Origin: Pseudomonas sp. Tri1
Lineage (GTDB): Bacteria; Pseudomonadota; Gammaproteobacteria; Pseudomonadales; Pseudomonadaceae
NCBI RefSeq assembly: GCF_017968885.1
Contig: NZ_CP072913.1
Span: forward strand, 4,876,501 to 4,940,500
Direction of reading: 5' to 3'
DNA: 64,000 nucleotides
Both the position numbers and the translations under genes were made by a program. Under the pieces are notes generated by a model. The model had not been told where the DNA came from, did not search any database, and saw only the letters and a program-made list of their open reading frames with translations. Positions within the stretch are counted from its first letter, which is position 1. The number at the start of each line of letters is the position of its first letter. Below, piece by piece: positions 41,133-51,012 of this stretch.

Positions 41133-43100
41133 TCACAACCTGAAATGCCCCACCATCCCCTTCAATTTGACACCCAACTGCGCCAGCTCAATGCTGGACG
41201 CGGCATTGCCCTGCATCGCCAGGGAGGATTGATCGGCACTGGCCCGAATACTGGTAACGCTGCGGTTGATCTCTTCGGCGACCGAACTCTGCTGCTCGGC
41301 CGCAGCCGCGATCTGCTGATTCATCTGTTGGATCAACGACACCGCCGCCGCAATGCTTCCCAGGGCACTTTCAGTCTGCAGTGCATCGCTGACCGCCATT
41401 TTTACCAGTTCGCCGCTGCTCTGGATCTGCTGCACGGAAGTGTGGGCCGCTGAGCGCAAGGCGCTGACCAATCGCTCGATTTCCTCGGTGGACTGTTGCG
41501 TGCGCCTGGCCAGGGCCCGCACCTCATCAGCCACCACCGCAAAGCCCCTGCCCTGCTCACCAGCCCGAGCCGCTTCGATGGCGGCATTGAGCGCCAGCAA
41601 GTTGGTTTGCTCGGCCACACTCTTGATCACCGTCAGCACCGTGCCGATGTTCTGAATCTCGGCGCTGAGGCTTTCGATACTGGTGCTGGCTGAAGTGGCC
41701 GAATCGGCCAGTTGCTCGATGCGCACCATGCTCTGACGCACCACCTGCTGGCCGCTCTCGACTTTATCGTCGGCAGTCTGGGCCGCTTGGGCCGCTTCTT
41801 CGGCATTGCGCGCCACGTCATGGACCGTGGCGGTCATCTGGTTCATGGCCGTGGCGACCTGTTCGGTTTCTTCCTTCTGGCTGCTGACCTCCAGATTGGT
41901 CTGCTCAGTCACGGTCGACAACGACTGGGCGGAGTTGGCCAACTGTTCAATACCCGCCTGCAATCCGCTGACAATACTGCTCAGACCGGCGCCCATCTGT
42001 TGCATGGCCAGCATCAACTGGCCAATTTCGTCCCGCCGCGTCACTTCGACCGTCGCGCTCAAGTCGCCCGACGCGATCTGCTGGGCCACGCGAATGACGC
42101 TGCGCAACGGCGCAACGATCAGCCGGGTAATGACCCACGCCGCGATCAGCCCCACCAACAGCGCCAAGGCCGAGGAGCCGATAATCAGCAGCGAGTTCTT
42201 TTTCAACTCGGTCCGCATCGCTCCGTCCTCTGCACCGTAGGCTTGGTCAACGCGTTCCACGACTTGGGCGGCTCGTTCGTGCAGTTGCTGGTAGACGATT
42301 TTTTCCTTGGCCAACAGGTCGGTGTATTCGGCCAGTTGCTGGTTGAACCCGGCGATGTGCCCGGCGACTTCGTTAAGCACGGTCTGGTAACCCGGGTCCT
42401 TGACGACGGCTTTGAGCGCTTCGGCCTGTTTCATGGCCTGCTCGGCCTGCTCGATGTTGCCTTGCCCGGCCCCCTCCTCACTGCCTTTACGGCTTTGGTC
42501 CAGACGAACCCGGGCTTCGTTCATGGCCTGCAGCATCAACCGCGACACTTCGCTGACCTGGTTGGCCTGCTCGATGAATTCGGAGCCCTCCTTGCCTTCG
42601 GTGTCTTTCAAGGTATAGGCGCCATCATCCGCCAACCCCGCCTGCAGCACATCCAGGTTATTGGCGACGCTGGACACCGACCAACTGGCCATCTCCAGCG
42701 CGAGATCCTTGCTCTGGCTCAACCCGACAAACTCGTCGAACGCCTTGCGATACGCCACCAATGCCTGCTCCACGTCGCTCATCACCGGGACATTGGCAGC
42801 CGACTGCGCCTTAAGCTCATTTGCCATGGCGATCAGCTCGTCGACGCCCTTGCGCAAGGCATCGGCCACCTTGGCGTCGGAGCGCAAAGCATATTCCTGT
42901 TCCAGCAGCCTGACCTTGAGCAGCCCGCTGTTCAGGGAAGACATCTGCTTGAGCCCCTCAAAACGGTGGCTGATGGTCTGCAGGGACCAGACTCCGATGG
43001 CCGCTACCACTGCGGTGAGCAACAGCACCAGGACGAACCCGATACCCAGTTTCTTTGCCATACCCAAGTTGGCAAAACGTCCTTGCACGGCCGAAATCAT
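41133..43100 (-). CDS. Methyl-accepting chemotaxis protein
   Basis: This 655-residue chemoreceptor has a membrane helix at about 18-38, a large helical periplasmic domain (40-305, resembling the helical bimodular HBM type), a second membrane helix (about 306-328), a HAMP domain ([22 protein letters not shown]) and the signalling domain. The hairpin tip reads [20 protein letters not shown]. The two Q/E-rich regions are methylation sites. HBM receptors of pseudomonads sense organic acids, but the ligand is not readable here. Confidence 0.93.
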   Translation of the reverse strand: MISAVQGRFANLGMAKKLGIGFVLVLLLTAVVAAIGVWSLQTISHRFEGLKQMSSLNSGLLKVRLLEQEYALRSDAKVADALRKGVDELIAMANELKAQSAANVPVMSDVEQALVAYRKAFDEFVGLSQSKDLALEMASWSVSSVANNLDVLQAGLADDGAYTLKDTEGKEGSEFIEQANQVSEVSRLMLQAMNEARVRLDQSRKGSEEGAGQGNIEQAEQAMKQAEALKAVVKDPGYQTVLNEVAGHIAGFNQQLAEYTDLLAKEKIVYQQLHERAAQVVERVDQAYGAEDGAMRTELKKNSLLIIGSSALALLVGLIAAWVITRLIVAPLRSVIRVAQQIASGDLSATVEVTRRDEIGQLMLAMQQMGAGLSSIVSGLQAGIEQLANSAQSLSTVTEQTNLEVSSQKEETEQVATAMNQMTATVHDVARNAEEAAQAAQTADDKVESGQQVVRQSMVRIEQLADSATSASTSIESLSAEIQNIGTVLTVIKSVAEQTNLLALNAAIEAARAGEQGRGFAVVADEVRALARRTQQSTEEIERLVSALRSAAHTSVQQIQSSGELVKMAVSDALQTESALGSIAAAVSLIQQMNQQIAAAAEQQSSVAEEINRSVTSIRASADQSSLAMQGNAASSIELAQLGVKLKGMVGHFRL

Positions 43101-43219
43101 TGCGCTCAGTCCTCTGCCAGTATGTGTTGATTGCAGATTCGCAACGAGACGCCCTGCAACACAAGATGCTGGCGTCGGAATAATGGCAAAAAGCTACAGC
43201 CGCGTCGTTTTCAGGACAC

Positions 43220-44608
43220 TCAAGGTCGATCCAGAGCTGCGGCCTGGAAAAATGCTTGTGCCCTGGGGTCCAATGCGTAGGCCACGTTGATCCGTAACCA
43301 GTCACTGTTGGCGCCCGAAGGGCTGAAGGCGGTACGCGAAGACAGCAGCACGCCGAACCGCTTGGCCAAGCGTTGTACTCCAGCGTAGTCACACATTGGC
43401 GGACGTGCCCAGATGAACAGCCCGCCGACCGGCTTGCCAAAGATTTCCCAGTCGGCGTCTTCCAGTACCTGCAACACCGCGGCCCTGTCACCATTGAGAC
43501 GTTGCCGCTGGCGCTGGACCAGTTTTCGATAGGCACCGTTGGCCAGCAGGCTGGCAAGCACCGACTCACAGAACCGCGAGCCGCCCATACTGGTAATGCC
43601 TTTGACCTCGCTCAGGCGCGCAATGACGGACGGCCCCGCCGCTACAAAACCGACGCGCAACGAGCTGCTCAGGGTTTTCGAGAAACTGCCAACATAGACC
43701 ACGTCGGCGTCCAACGCTGCCAGCCGGGCCCGCGCCGAACCCTGGAAATCAGCATAGACATCGTCTTCGATCACCAGCATGGCATGTTTTTTTGTCAGTT
43801 GTAGCAGCCGCTGGGCAATGGCCGGCGCCAGGCTGCTGCCGGTCGGGTTGTGGCAGGCGCTGTTGACGAACAGGGCGCTGGGCCGGTGCGTCGCCAGAAT
43901 CCGCTGCAGAGCATTGACATCCGGGCCACGCGGGGTTCTGGGCAGTTCGATCATGTCGATCTTGTGCAGCCTGAGCAGCTCGAACAACTTCGAATGACCG
44001 GGGCTCTCCACCACGACGCAGCAGCCCGGCTGTAACAGTGTCCGCACGATCAGGTCCAGCCCATGGGTGGCCCCGGTCGTGGTCATGATCAGGTCTTTAT
44101 CGGCCTCGATATTGAGCAACTTCAGGCGCCGGGACAGTTGCTCACGCAAGGCAGGCAAGCCCAACGGCGTGCTGTAGTTGAACAGCCCGGCCATATCGGT
44201 GCGGGTGACCTGACGAATCGCATAGCCCAGGTCATCGCTTTCACGCCAGCTCTCGGGCAGCCCGCCGCACCCTAACGCCAGCGCCGATGGCGAGCTGTCG
44301 GTCAAATGCACCCGGATCGACGGTGCGTCTTGCGGTCGGGGTTCGCCGATGGATTCGTGCCCGAGCGAAGGCGACGGGGCGACAAAAAAACGCGAACCGT
44401 GACGGGACGCCAATAGCCCTTGGGCCACCAGGCGTTCGCACGCCTCATTGACACAGGACTGGCTGAGCAGATTCTCCCGTGCCAATTGCCGGATGGATGG
44501 CAAGCGGGTACCCGGTTGTACCGCATCCTGTCGGATCCAGCCCGCCAGCCCGTCGACAATTTGCTGCACGACGGGCACCAGGGCCTGTCGGTCGATTCTC
44601 AATTCCAT
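43220..44608 (-). CDS. MocR family regulator (GntR helix-turn-helix with aminotransferase domain)
   Basis: This 462-residue regulator has a GntR-type winged helix at 8-75 (GTRLPSIRQLARENLLSQSCV). A linker leads to a fold-type I aminotransferase domain with PLP lysine in SFSKTLSSSLRVGFVAAG, and HNPTGSSLAP. MocR proteins use PLP or its adducts as effectors and often control neighbouring transport or amino acid genes. It lies after a chemoreceptor gene and before an SDR gene on the same strand, 205 bases apart. The target is unknown. Confidence 0.92.
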   Translation of the reverse strand: MELRIDRQALVPVVQQIVDGLAGWIRQDAVQPGTRLPSIRQLARENLLSQSCVNEACERLVAQGLLASRHGSRFFVAPSPSLGHESIGEPRPQDAPSIRVHLTDSSPSALALGCGGLPESWRESDDLGYAIRQVTRTDMAGLFNYSTPLGLPALREQLSRRLKLLNIEADKDLIMTTTGATHGLDLIVRTLLQPGCCVVVESPGHSKLFELLRLHKIDMIELPRTPRGPDVNALQRILATHRPSALFVNSACHNPTGSSLAPAIAQRLLQLTKKHAMLVIEDDVYADFQGSARARLAALDADVVYVGSFSKTLSSSLRVGFVAAGPSVIARLSEVKGITSMGGSRFCESVLASLLANGAYRKLVQRQRQRLNGDRAAVLQVLEDADWEIFGKPVGGLFIWARPPMCDYAGVQRLAKRFGVLLSSRTAFSPSGANSDWLRINVAYALDPRAQAFFQAAALDRP

Positions 44609-44759
44609 GAGTAACCAAGCTCCTAAGCGTTTGTTTTATTTCCGGAAACAGTTAAGCACAGGCCGCCGCCAGACGATGTAAGACAACATCACCAAAACCG
44701 CCGATTCTCACTCCTTGAAACACATTGACGGTCCTTTCCAGGGATTTTTCCGCCGCCCA

Positions 44760-44787
44760 AGAAAAAGCCCGCAACCAGTGCGGGCTA
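44760..44787 (-). terminator. Intrinsic terminator after the SDR gene
   Basis: On the minus strand AGCCCGCACTGGTTGCGGGCTTTTTC forms a stem of seven or more pairs with a T-run, 27 bases after the SDR stop. Confidence 0.8.
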
Positions 44788-44813
44788 TGTCCTACAGTCT
44801 CAGCAGACCGTCC

Positions 44814-45575
44814 TCAGAAAGCCGTGACCCCGCCGTCCACCGCCAGGGAATGCCCCGTGGTGAACGCTGCGCCATCGCTGCACAAGTACAGCACGGCGCA
44901 GGCGATTTCCTCGACTTTACCAATACGTCCCACGGGGTGCATGGCGTTGGCGAACTCGCCTTTTTTCGGATCCGCCTCATAGGCTCGGCGGAACATGTCG
45001 GTGTCTATCACCGCCGGGCAGACCGCATTCACGCGGATTTTCTTCTTGGCGTACTCGATGGCCGCCGACTTGGTCAGACCGATCACAGCATGCTTGGAGG
45101 CCGCATAGATGCTCATCTTCGGCGCCGCCCCCAAACCGGCCACCGAGGCTGTATTGACGATCGCCCCGCCGCCTTGGGCCAGTAGCAATGGCAGTTGGTA
45201 TTTCATGCACAGCCAGACGCCCTTCACATTGACCCCCATGATCGCGTCGAACTCATCGACGGTGCCATCGGCCAGCTTGCCCTTCTCGATCTCGATCCCG
45301 GCGTTGTTGAAGGCGTAATCGAGGCGACCGTAGGTATTGACCACTTCGTTCATCAGGTTCTGCACGTCGCTTTCCAGGGTCACATTGCAGCGCACGAACA
45401 CCGCCTCGCCGCCCGCATCTCGAATCGACTGCACCGTGCCCTCGCCGCCCGCCACGTCCAGGTCTGCCACCACTACTTTCAGGCCCTCTGCCGCGAACGC
45501 CAGGGCAGTGGCGCGGCCAATGCCTGCGGCGGCGCCCGTTACCACGGCGACCTGCCCGGAAAACGTCATGCTCAT
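44814..45575 (-). CDS. Short-chain dehydrogenase/reductase
   Basis: This 253-residue classical SDR has the NAD(P) motif TGAAAGIG (13-20), NNAG (in AFNNAGIEIE), a catalytic serine in VNTASVAGLG and YAASK, and the DTDMFRRA tail. The acidic residue after beta-2 (VVADLD) favours NAD over NADP. ATG at 45573-45575 has GAGGAAC upstream; the longer open frame adds 30 unlikely residues. Substrate unknown. It is divergent from a CurA-like reductase. Confidence 0.9.
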   Translation of the reverse strand: MSMTFSGQVAVVTGAAAGIGRATALAFAAEGLKVVVADLDVAGGEGTVQSIRDAGGEAVFVRCNVTLESDVQNLMNEVVNTYGRLDYAFNNAGIEIEKGKLADGTVDEFDAIMGVNVKGVWLCMKYQLPLLLAQGGGAIVNTASVAGLGAAPKMSIYAASKHAVIGLTKSAAIEYAKKKIRVNAVCPAVIDTDMFRRAYEADPKKGEFANAMHPVGRIGKVEEIACAVLYLCSDGAAFTTGHSLAVDGGVTAF

Positions 45576-45801
45576 TGTCTGTTCCTCGAAGAATGCGGGG
45601 GATGTCGCCAGTCTAGCCACAGGTCCCGATGACGCGGCAGCACTATCCAATTGCCGTTTGAGCATTCATGAGCCGCAGTGATAAGGCCCCCGGGCGAACT
45701 ATCACTGTGTTGGATCGAACTGCATTCGCTGTATCAGCAAACCTTGCGGCAAAGGCTTCGAAGGTCTATCAACAAGGCTTCATTCATCTTGAGTGCCAGC
45801 C

Positions 45802-46806
45802 ATGACTGCCCAGACCAATCGCCAGTTCCTGCTCGCCAAACGCCCGGTGGGCGCGGCGACCCGCGAGACTTTCACCTATCAACAAATACCGGTCGGCGAA
45901 CCGGCAGCCGGTCAGATCCTGGTAAAGAACGAGTATTTGTCCCTGGACCCAGCCATGCGCGGCTGGATGAACGAAGGTAAATCCTATATTCCACCGGTCG
46001 GCATCGGCGAAGTGATGCGGGCATTGGGTGTCGGCCAGGTGATCGCGTCGAACAACCCAGGGTTCGCGGTCGGGGACTACGTCAACGGTGCGTTGGGCGT
46101 GCAGGATTATTTCCTCGGCGAGCCAAGAGGTTTCTACAAGGTCGATCCGAAACTGGCGCCGCTGCCACGTTATCTATCCGCGCTGGGCATGACCGGCATG
46201 ACGGCCTATTTCGCCCTGCTGGACGTCGGCGCGCCCAAGGCCGGCGAAACCGTGGTGCTATCGGGTGCCGCCGGTGCTGTGGGCAGCATCGCCGGGCAGA
46301 TCGCCAAGATCAAAGGCTGTCGCGTGGTGGGCATCGCCGGCGGGGCCGACAAATGCAAGTTCCTGATCGATGAACTGGGCTTCGACGGCGCCATTGACTA
46401 CAAGAACGAAGACGTCCATGCCGGCCTCAAGCGCGAATGCCCCAAAGGCGTGGATGTGTATTTCGATAACGTCGGGGGCGACATCCTCGACGCCGTGCTC
46501 AGCCGCTTGAACCTCAAGGCTCGCGTAGTGATTTGCGGCGCCATCAGCCAGTACAACAACAAGGAAGCGGTGAAGGGTCCCGCCAACTACCTGTCGCTGC
46601 TGGTCAACCGGGCGCGCATGGAAGGCTTCGTGGTCATGGACTACGCCGCGCAGTTTGCCGCCGCCGGGCAGGAAATGGCCGGGTGGATGGCCAAGGGGCA
46701 GCTCAAGAGCAAGGAAGACATCGTAGAAGGGCTGGAGACGTTCCCCGAGACACTGACCAAATTGTTCAGTGGGGAGAATTTCGGGAAGTTGGTACTCAAG
46801 GTCTGA
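45802..46806 (+). CDS. NADP-dependent oxidoreductase (CurA/leukotriene B4 dehydrogenase-like)
   Basis: This 334-residue zinc-free MDR enzyme has a nucleotide site LSGAAGAVGS and DNVGGDILDAVLSRL. SLDPAMRGWMNE is typical of the PTGR/CurA family, which reduces activated alkenes. ATG at 45802 is used; a GTG three codons earlier is possible. The stop codon region is the first copy of a 36-38-base tandem repeat that continues downstream. It is divergent from the SDR gene by 226 bases. Confidence 0.9.
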   Translation: MTAQTNRQFLLAKRPVGAATRETFTYQQIPVGEPAAGQILVKNEYLSLDPAMRGWMNEGKSYIPPVGIGEVMRALGVGQVIASNNPGFAVGDYVNGALGVQDYFLGEPRGFYKVDPKLAPLPRYLSALGMTGMTAYFALLDVGAPKAGETVVLSGAAGAVGSIAGQIAKIKGCRVVGIAGGADKCKFLIDELGFDGAIDYKNEDVHAGLKRECPKGVDVYFDNVGGDILDAVLSRLNLKARVVICGAISQYNNKEAVKGPANYLSLLVNRARMEGFVVMDYAAQFAAAGQEMAGWMAKGQLKSKEDIVEGLETFPETLTKLFSGENFGKLVLKV

Positions 46807-46900
46807 CCCAAACAACTGTGGAGTCTGGTGCTCAAGGGCCTGACACAAAACAACTATGGAATCTGGTGCTCAGGGCCTGACATAAAACGACTGTGGGAGC
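46790..46900 (+). repeat. Three tandem copies of a 36-38-base repeat including the gene end
   Basis: Units begin TGGTACTCAAGGTCTGACCC (46790), TGGTGCTCAAGGGCCTGACA (46826) and TGGTGCTCAGGGCCTGACAT (46864). The first unit holds the last codons and stop of the oxidoreductase gene. The third runs into the start of a REPIN (46892). Confidence 0.85.
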
Positions 46901-46981
46901 GAGCTTGCTCGCGATGGGGCCGTGTCAGTCAACATTGGTATTGACTGACACACCGCTATCGCGAGCAAGCTCGCTCCCACA
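46892..46981. repeat. REPIN
   Basis: TGTGGGAGCGAGCTTGCTCG at the left is inverted as TATCGCGAGCAAGCTCGCTC at the right, with about 45 bases between. It lies between the oxidoreductase gene and convergent pyrF. Confidence 0.85.
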
Positions 46982-47002
46982 TTAAGGATCCTCGGTGTCA
47001 GG

Positions 47003-47701
47003 TCAGGCCAGTTCGGCCACCACTGCCGCCAATGCCTTGGCCGGATCAGCCGCCTGGCTGATCGGACGGCCGATCACCAGGTAATCGGACCCCGCGTCCA
47101 GCGCCTGGCGCGGGGTCAGGATGCGGCGTTGATCATCCTGGGCACTGCCCGCGGGACGAATCCCCGGGGTCACCAGTTGCAGCGACGGATGAGCCGCTTT
47201 CAAGGCGCTGGCTTCCAGGGCCGAACAGACCAAGCCATCCAGGCCGGCCTTCTGCGCGAGCGCCGCCAGCCGCAGCACTTGCTCCTGAGGCTCAATGTCC
47301 AGGCCGATCCCAGCCAAATCCTCGCGCTCCATGCTGGTCAGCACGGTCACGCCGATCAGCAGCGGTTTCGGGCCGCTGCGCTGATCCAGCACTTCACGAC
47401 AGGCCGCCATCATGCGCAGGCCACCAGAGCAATGCACATTGACCATCCACACCCCCATCTCCGCGGCCGCCTTGACGGCCATGGCGGTCGTGTTGGGGAT
47501 ATCGTGGAATTTCAGGTCCAGGAACACTTCGAAACCCTTGTCGCGCAGGGTGCCGACGATTTCCGAAGCACAGCTGGTGAACAGTTCCTTGCCGACTTTG
47601 ACCCGGCAGAGCTTGGGGTCCAACTGGTCGGCCAGCTTCAGGGCGGCGTCACGGGTAGGGAAATCCAGGGCGACGATAATGGGCGTCTGGCAGGCGGACA
47701 T
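47003..47701 (-). CDS. pyrF: Orotidine 5'-phosphate decarboxylase PyrF
   Basis: PyrF makes UMP from OMP in pyrimidine synthesis. The 232 residues carry the catalytic network [12 protein letters not shown] (Asp/Lys/Asp), VNVHCSGG and [12 protein letters not shown] at 47699-47701 begins [15 protein letters not shown]; the longer frame has 46 extra residues without homology-like features. It is a housekeeping gene, convergent with the oxidoreductase gene. Confidence 0.95.
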   Translation of the reverse strand: MSACQTPIIVALDFPTRDAALKLADQLDPKLCRVKVGKELFTSCASEIVGTLRDKGFEVFLDLKFHDIPNTTAMAVKAAAEMGVWMVNVHCSGGLRMMAACREVLDQRSGPKPLLIGVTVLTSMEREDLAGIGLDIEPQEQVLRLAALAQKAGLDGLVCSALEASALKAAHPSLQLVTPGIRPAGSAQDDQRRILTPRQALDAGSDYLVIGRPISQAADPAKALAAVVAELA

Positions 47702-47992
47702 GAGCGGGCTCTCAGGCAAGTCGAAATCGGCGCGCATTGTAGCGGAACCAGCGCCGGTGCGGGACCCAATGATCGGTAAATCATCATCGCGTCCAGAGCA
47801 GCATGGCCGATACCGGCCTTTGTGTCTAAGACGATACATTCATGACATGCGTACAACACGCCGGCACGCTACCGTCTGGCGCCGCAACCCGTCCTTTCAG
47901 CGCTTCACGCCTCGTGGCACGAAGCCTATGCTGAAGCCTCAACCTCGCCGCCTTCTTTGCGGTTGGCAGCCTACCTGGCAGATGATGCATCC
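47702..47992. promoter_or_regulatory. Divergent region, pyrF / response regulator
   Basis: Almost 300 bases between divergent genes. Promoters of both are expected here, but I saw no clear box pair. Several short open frames are present without support. Confidence 0.35.
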
Positions 47993-48751
47993 ATGCAGAA
48001 CACCCCTGTTGCAAATTCTGACGATCAAAAAGCGCCCGACGATGACAAGCGCTGGAGCACCCGCGCACTGATCGTCGACGACGATGTGCCGATCCGCGAA
48101 CTGCTGATCGATTATCTGGCCCGTTTCAGCATACGCGCCAGTGGCGTGACCGATGGCGCAGCGATGCGCCTGGCGATGCAAGCCGAGCATTTCGACGTGG
48201 TCGTGCTTGACCTGATGCTGCCGGGTGAAGACGGCTTGCAACTGTGCCGCTGGTTACGTTCCGAATCGGACATCCCGATCCTGATGCTCACCGCCCGCTG
48301 CGAACCTACCGATCGCATCATCGGCCTGGAACTGGGCGCCGACGACTATATGGCCAAGCCGTTCGAGCCCAGGGAACTGGTAGCACGGATCCAGACGATC
48401 CTGCGCCGCGTACGTGACGACCGCACCGAACAGCGGGCCAATATCCGGTTCGATAACTGGCGGCTCAACAGCGTGCTGCGCCAACTGATCTCCGCCGACG
48501 GGTTGGTGGTGCCACTGTCCAACGCCGAGTTCCGTCTGTTGTGGGTCTTCATCGAACGGCCGCGCCGGGTGCTCAGCCGCGAGCAACTGCTGGACGCTGC
48601 CCGAGGTCGGTCCATCGAGGCGTTCGACCGCAGCATCGATCTGCTGGTCTCGCGTCTGCGCCAGAAACTGGGCGACGACCCGAAGGCACCGCAACTGATC
48701 AAGACCGTACGCGGTGAAGGCTATCTGTTCGACGCCCGGGACATCGGCTGA
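47993..48751 (+). CDS. OmpR-family response regulator
   Basis: This 252-residue response regulator has a receiver domain with acidic pocket IVDDD, phosphoacceptor Asp73 (VVLDLMLPGEDG) and Lys122 (MAKPFEP). A winged helix follows (SNAEFRLLWVFIERPRRVLSR, then DRSIDLLVSRLRQKL). ATG at 47993 is chosen; a longer TTG-started frame exists. The gene overlaps the kinase start by one base. The signal is unknown. Confidence 0.92.
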   Translation: MQNTPVANSDDQKAPDDDKRWSTRALIVDDDVPIRELLIDYLARFSIRASGVTDGAAMRLAMQAEHFDVVVLDLMLPGEDGLQLCRWLRSESDIPILMLTARCEPTDRIIGLELGADDYMAKPFEPRELVARIQTILRRVRDDRTEQRANIRFDNWRLNSVLRQLISADGLVVPLSNAEFRLLWVFIERPRRVLSREQLLDAARGRSIEAFDRSIDLLVSRLRQKLGDDPKAPQLIKTVRGEGYLFDARDIG

Positions 48752-49797
48752 TGCGATTGCGCCTGGACTCCCTGTTCGGCCGTCTGTTTGGCGTGCTGTT
48801 GCTGGCGATCGTCCTCGCGCATCTGTTGGCGTTCGCCTGGTTTTCTCACTACGACAAGCCACCACATCCCGGACCACCGCCGAAGTTTTCCCAACAAACC
48901 GAAGGGCCGCCACGCTTTGGTCCGCCGCCCAACCGCCGTGAGCGCCCCTGGTTCGGTGGGCCGGTGGTGCCGCTGACGTTCCAGTTCGTGTGCCTGATCG
49001 TGGCCGCCTGGTACGGCGCCAAACTGCTGACCCGACCAATCCAGCGCCTGAGCAATGCCGCCGAACGCCTGAGCGAGAACCTCGACAGCCCGCCGCTGGA
49101 GGAAACCGGTCCTCGGGAAGCGCGACAGGCGGCCCACACGTTCAACCTGATGCAGCAGCGGATCCGCGAACAGGTGCAGCAGCGCTCGCGCATGCTCGGC
49201 GCGGTGTCCCATGACCTGCGCACCCCGCTTTCGCGGCTCAAGCTACGCCTGGAGCAGATCGATGACCTCAAGCTGCAAGGCCAGATGCGCCAGGATCTGA
49301 ACGACATGATCGGCATGCTCGATGCCACCCTCACCTACCTGCACGAACAGCGCACCAGCGAAGCGTTGCAATGGATGGACGTGCAAGCCTTGGTGGAGTC
49401 GTTGAGCGAAAACGCCCAGGACCAGGGTGCCGATGTGCAGGTCAGCGGTTTCTGCGCTCCACTGCAGGTGCAGCCGATGGCCCTGCGCTCGTGTCTCAAC
49501 AACCTCATGGACAACGCCCTGCGCTACGCCGGCCATGCATTGATTACCCTGGAAGACCAGCATAAGCAGGTGCAGATTCGCGTCATCGATCATGGCCCTG
49601 GCATTGCGGCGGACAAACGCGAAGCCGTGTTCGAGCCGTTCTATCGCTTGGAAGGTTCGCGCAACCGCAATTCCGGTGGCGTCGGCCTGGGCATGACCAT
49701 CGCTCGGGAAGCCGCCGAACGCCTGGGCGGGCAGTTGAGCCTGGAAGAAACGCCAGGGGGTGGGTTGACGGCGGTGGTCAGCCTGCCTCGCGCCTGA
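48751..49797 (+). CDS. Sensor histidine kinase
   Basis: This 348-residue kinase has membrane helices at about 10-30 and 72-92. They flank a short periplasmic loop rich in proline, with HYDKPPHPGPPP and FGPPPNRRERP. HAMP follows at about 95-145, with H-box AVSHDLRTPLSRL, N-box NNLMDNALRYA, and G-boxes VIDHGPGI and GGVGLGMTIA. The Pro-rich loop could bind a metal or envelope component. It is co-translated with the response regulator (one-base overlap) and ends before a REPIN. Confidence 0.92.
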   Translation: MRLRLDSLFGRLFGVLLLAIVLAHLLAFAWFSHYDKPPHPGPPPKFSQQTEGPPRFGPPPNRRERPWFGGPVVPLTFQFVCLIVAAWYGAKLLTRPIQRLSNAAERLSENLDSPPLEETGPREARQAAHTFNLMQQRIREQVQQRSRMLGAVSHDLRTPLSRLKLRLEQIDDLKLQGQMRQDLNDMIGMLDATLTYLHEQRTSEALQWMDVQALVESLSENAQDQGADVQVSGFCAPLQVQPMALRSCLNNLMDNALRYAGHALITLEDQHKQVQIRVIDHGPGIAADKREAVFEPFYRLEGSRNRNSGGVGLGMTIAREAAERLGGQLSLEETPGGGLTAVVSLPRA

Positions 49798-49813
49798 GAA
49801 CACACCTCTCACC

Positions 49814-49899
49814 TGTGGGAGCGAGCTTGCTCGCGATGGCGCCAGCACATTCAACATGAATTGCAAGCTGACCCACCGTTATCGCGAGCAAGCTCGCTT
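49814..49899. repeat. REPIN with truncated right half
   Basis: TGTGGGAGCGAGCTTGCTCG at the left and TATCGCGAGCAAGCTCGCTT at the right. The right REP loses its last bases compared with the others. Confidence 0.75.
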
Positions 49900-50046
49900 G
49901 TATGTTTAGACTTGAAGGGGGGCCGGGGTTGATCCGAAGGTTTTGTACCCCCACCGGTACAAACTCCACACACCCACGACAACTGTCCCGCCGACGCTGC
50001 ATAAGCCGGTGCACCCACCGGCTATTCCAGCCCAAGGAGAGCGCCC

Positions 50047-50889
50047 ATGATCGGTAGCGTCAGCAGTTACTCGACCTATACCAGCACCAGTAGTAACGCG
50101 ACCAGCAGTGCCCGCAGCCAACAGTTTCAAAAGGAATTGCTTAGCAAACTCGACAGTAACGGTGACGGCTCGGTCGGTCAGGAGGAATTGAGCAGCGCCC
50201 TGTCGCAAAAGAGCGACGACGGTATCCTGGTCACCTTGAGCGAAAATTTCGGTGACCTGGACAGTGACAGCAGCGGTGACTTGAGCAGCGAGGAAATGGC
50301 TGCGATGGCTCCGCCACCTCCTCCGCCACGGGATCAGGCGCCGGATACCGAACTGGCCGATGCGCTGCTCAGCGCCTTGGACGCCGACGGTGATGGCGCG
50401 ATCAGCAGCGATGAATTGAGCAGCGGCCTGACCAGCGCCGGCAGCAGTGCCGACAGTCAGCAAGTGTTCTCGGTCCTGGACAAGAATGAAGACGGTACCG
50501 TCAGTGCCGACGAACTCGCCGCCAGCCTCGCACCACCGCCTCCACCGCCGCAACAGGCCTCCAGCGAAGAGCTGTTCAGCCAACTCGACAGCGATGGCGA
50601 CGGCAGTGTGACCTCCAGCGAACTGACCAGCGCCCTGCAGGCCAGCGACAGCACCTCCACGAGCACCGACACCAGCGCGATGCTGATGAAAGCACTCGAC
50701 GGCGACAGCAGCGGCGAGATCGACAGCGATGAGTTCAACAGCGCCTTGCAGGCCGGACGCAGCAGCGACAGCTCCACCGACCAGGCCAATGTCAGCCAAG
50801 CGCTGAACAAAATGATCGCCAACCTCAGCCGGCAATACTCGCTGGATAACGTCGCCACCGTGGGCAAACACCTGAACGTGGCGACTTGA
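50047..50889 (+). CDS. EF-hand protein with six calcium-binding loops (XopAW-like)
   Basis: This is a 280-residue, Ser/Asp-rich acidic protein. Six EF-hand loops are visible at 36-47, 72-83, 112-123, 145-156, 181-192 and 218-229 (for example DSNGDGSVGQEE, DADGDGAISSDE, DSDGDGSVTSSE). They form three pairs divided by two APPPPPP linkers (88-94, 162-168). The Ser/Thr-rich N-terminus has no classical signal peptide. Related proteins are called XopAW-like. It probably binds calcium; the role is unknown. A ribosome site AAGGAGAG precedes ATG. Confidence 0.85.
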   Translation: MIGSVSSYSTYTSTSSNATSSARSQQFQKELLSKLDSNGDGSVGQEELSSALSQKSDDGILVTLSENFGDLDSDSSGDLSSEEMAAMAPPPPPPRDQAPDTELADALLSALDADGDGAISSDELSSGLTSAGSSADSQQVFSVLDKNEDGTVSADELAASLAPPPPPPQQASSEELFSQLDSDGDGSVTSSELTSALQASDSTSTSTDTSAMLMKALDGDSSGEIDSDEFNSALQAGRSSDSSTDQANVSQALNKMIANLSRQYSLDNVATVGKHLNVAT

Positions 50890-50948
50890 TTCACCCGTAC
50901 ACCTGGCCCTTCGGGAGCCAGGTTCGCCCATCTGGATCGAAGCTCATT

Positions 50949-50996
50949 TGTAGCGAGGGGATTTATCCCCCGCTACAGCAAGCTCCCTCGCCACAG
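50949..50996. repeat. REP-like palindrome of the TAGCGAGGGGATTTATCCC type
   Basis: TGTAGCGAGGGGATTTATCC and CCCGCTACA form one hairpin, and a further partial copy CTCCCTCGCCACA follows. It is the same class as the palindrome at 54834. Confidence 0.65.
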
Positions 50997-51012
50997 GTGC
51001 TTGGCATTCAAA

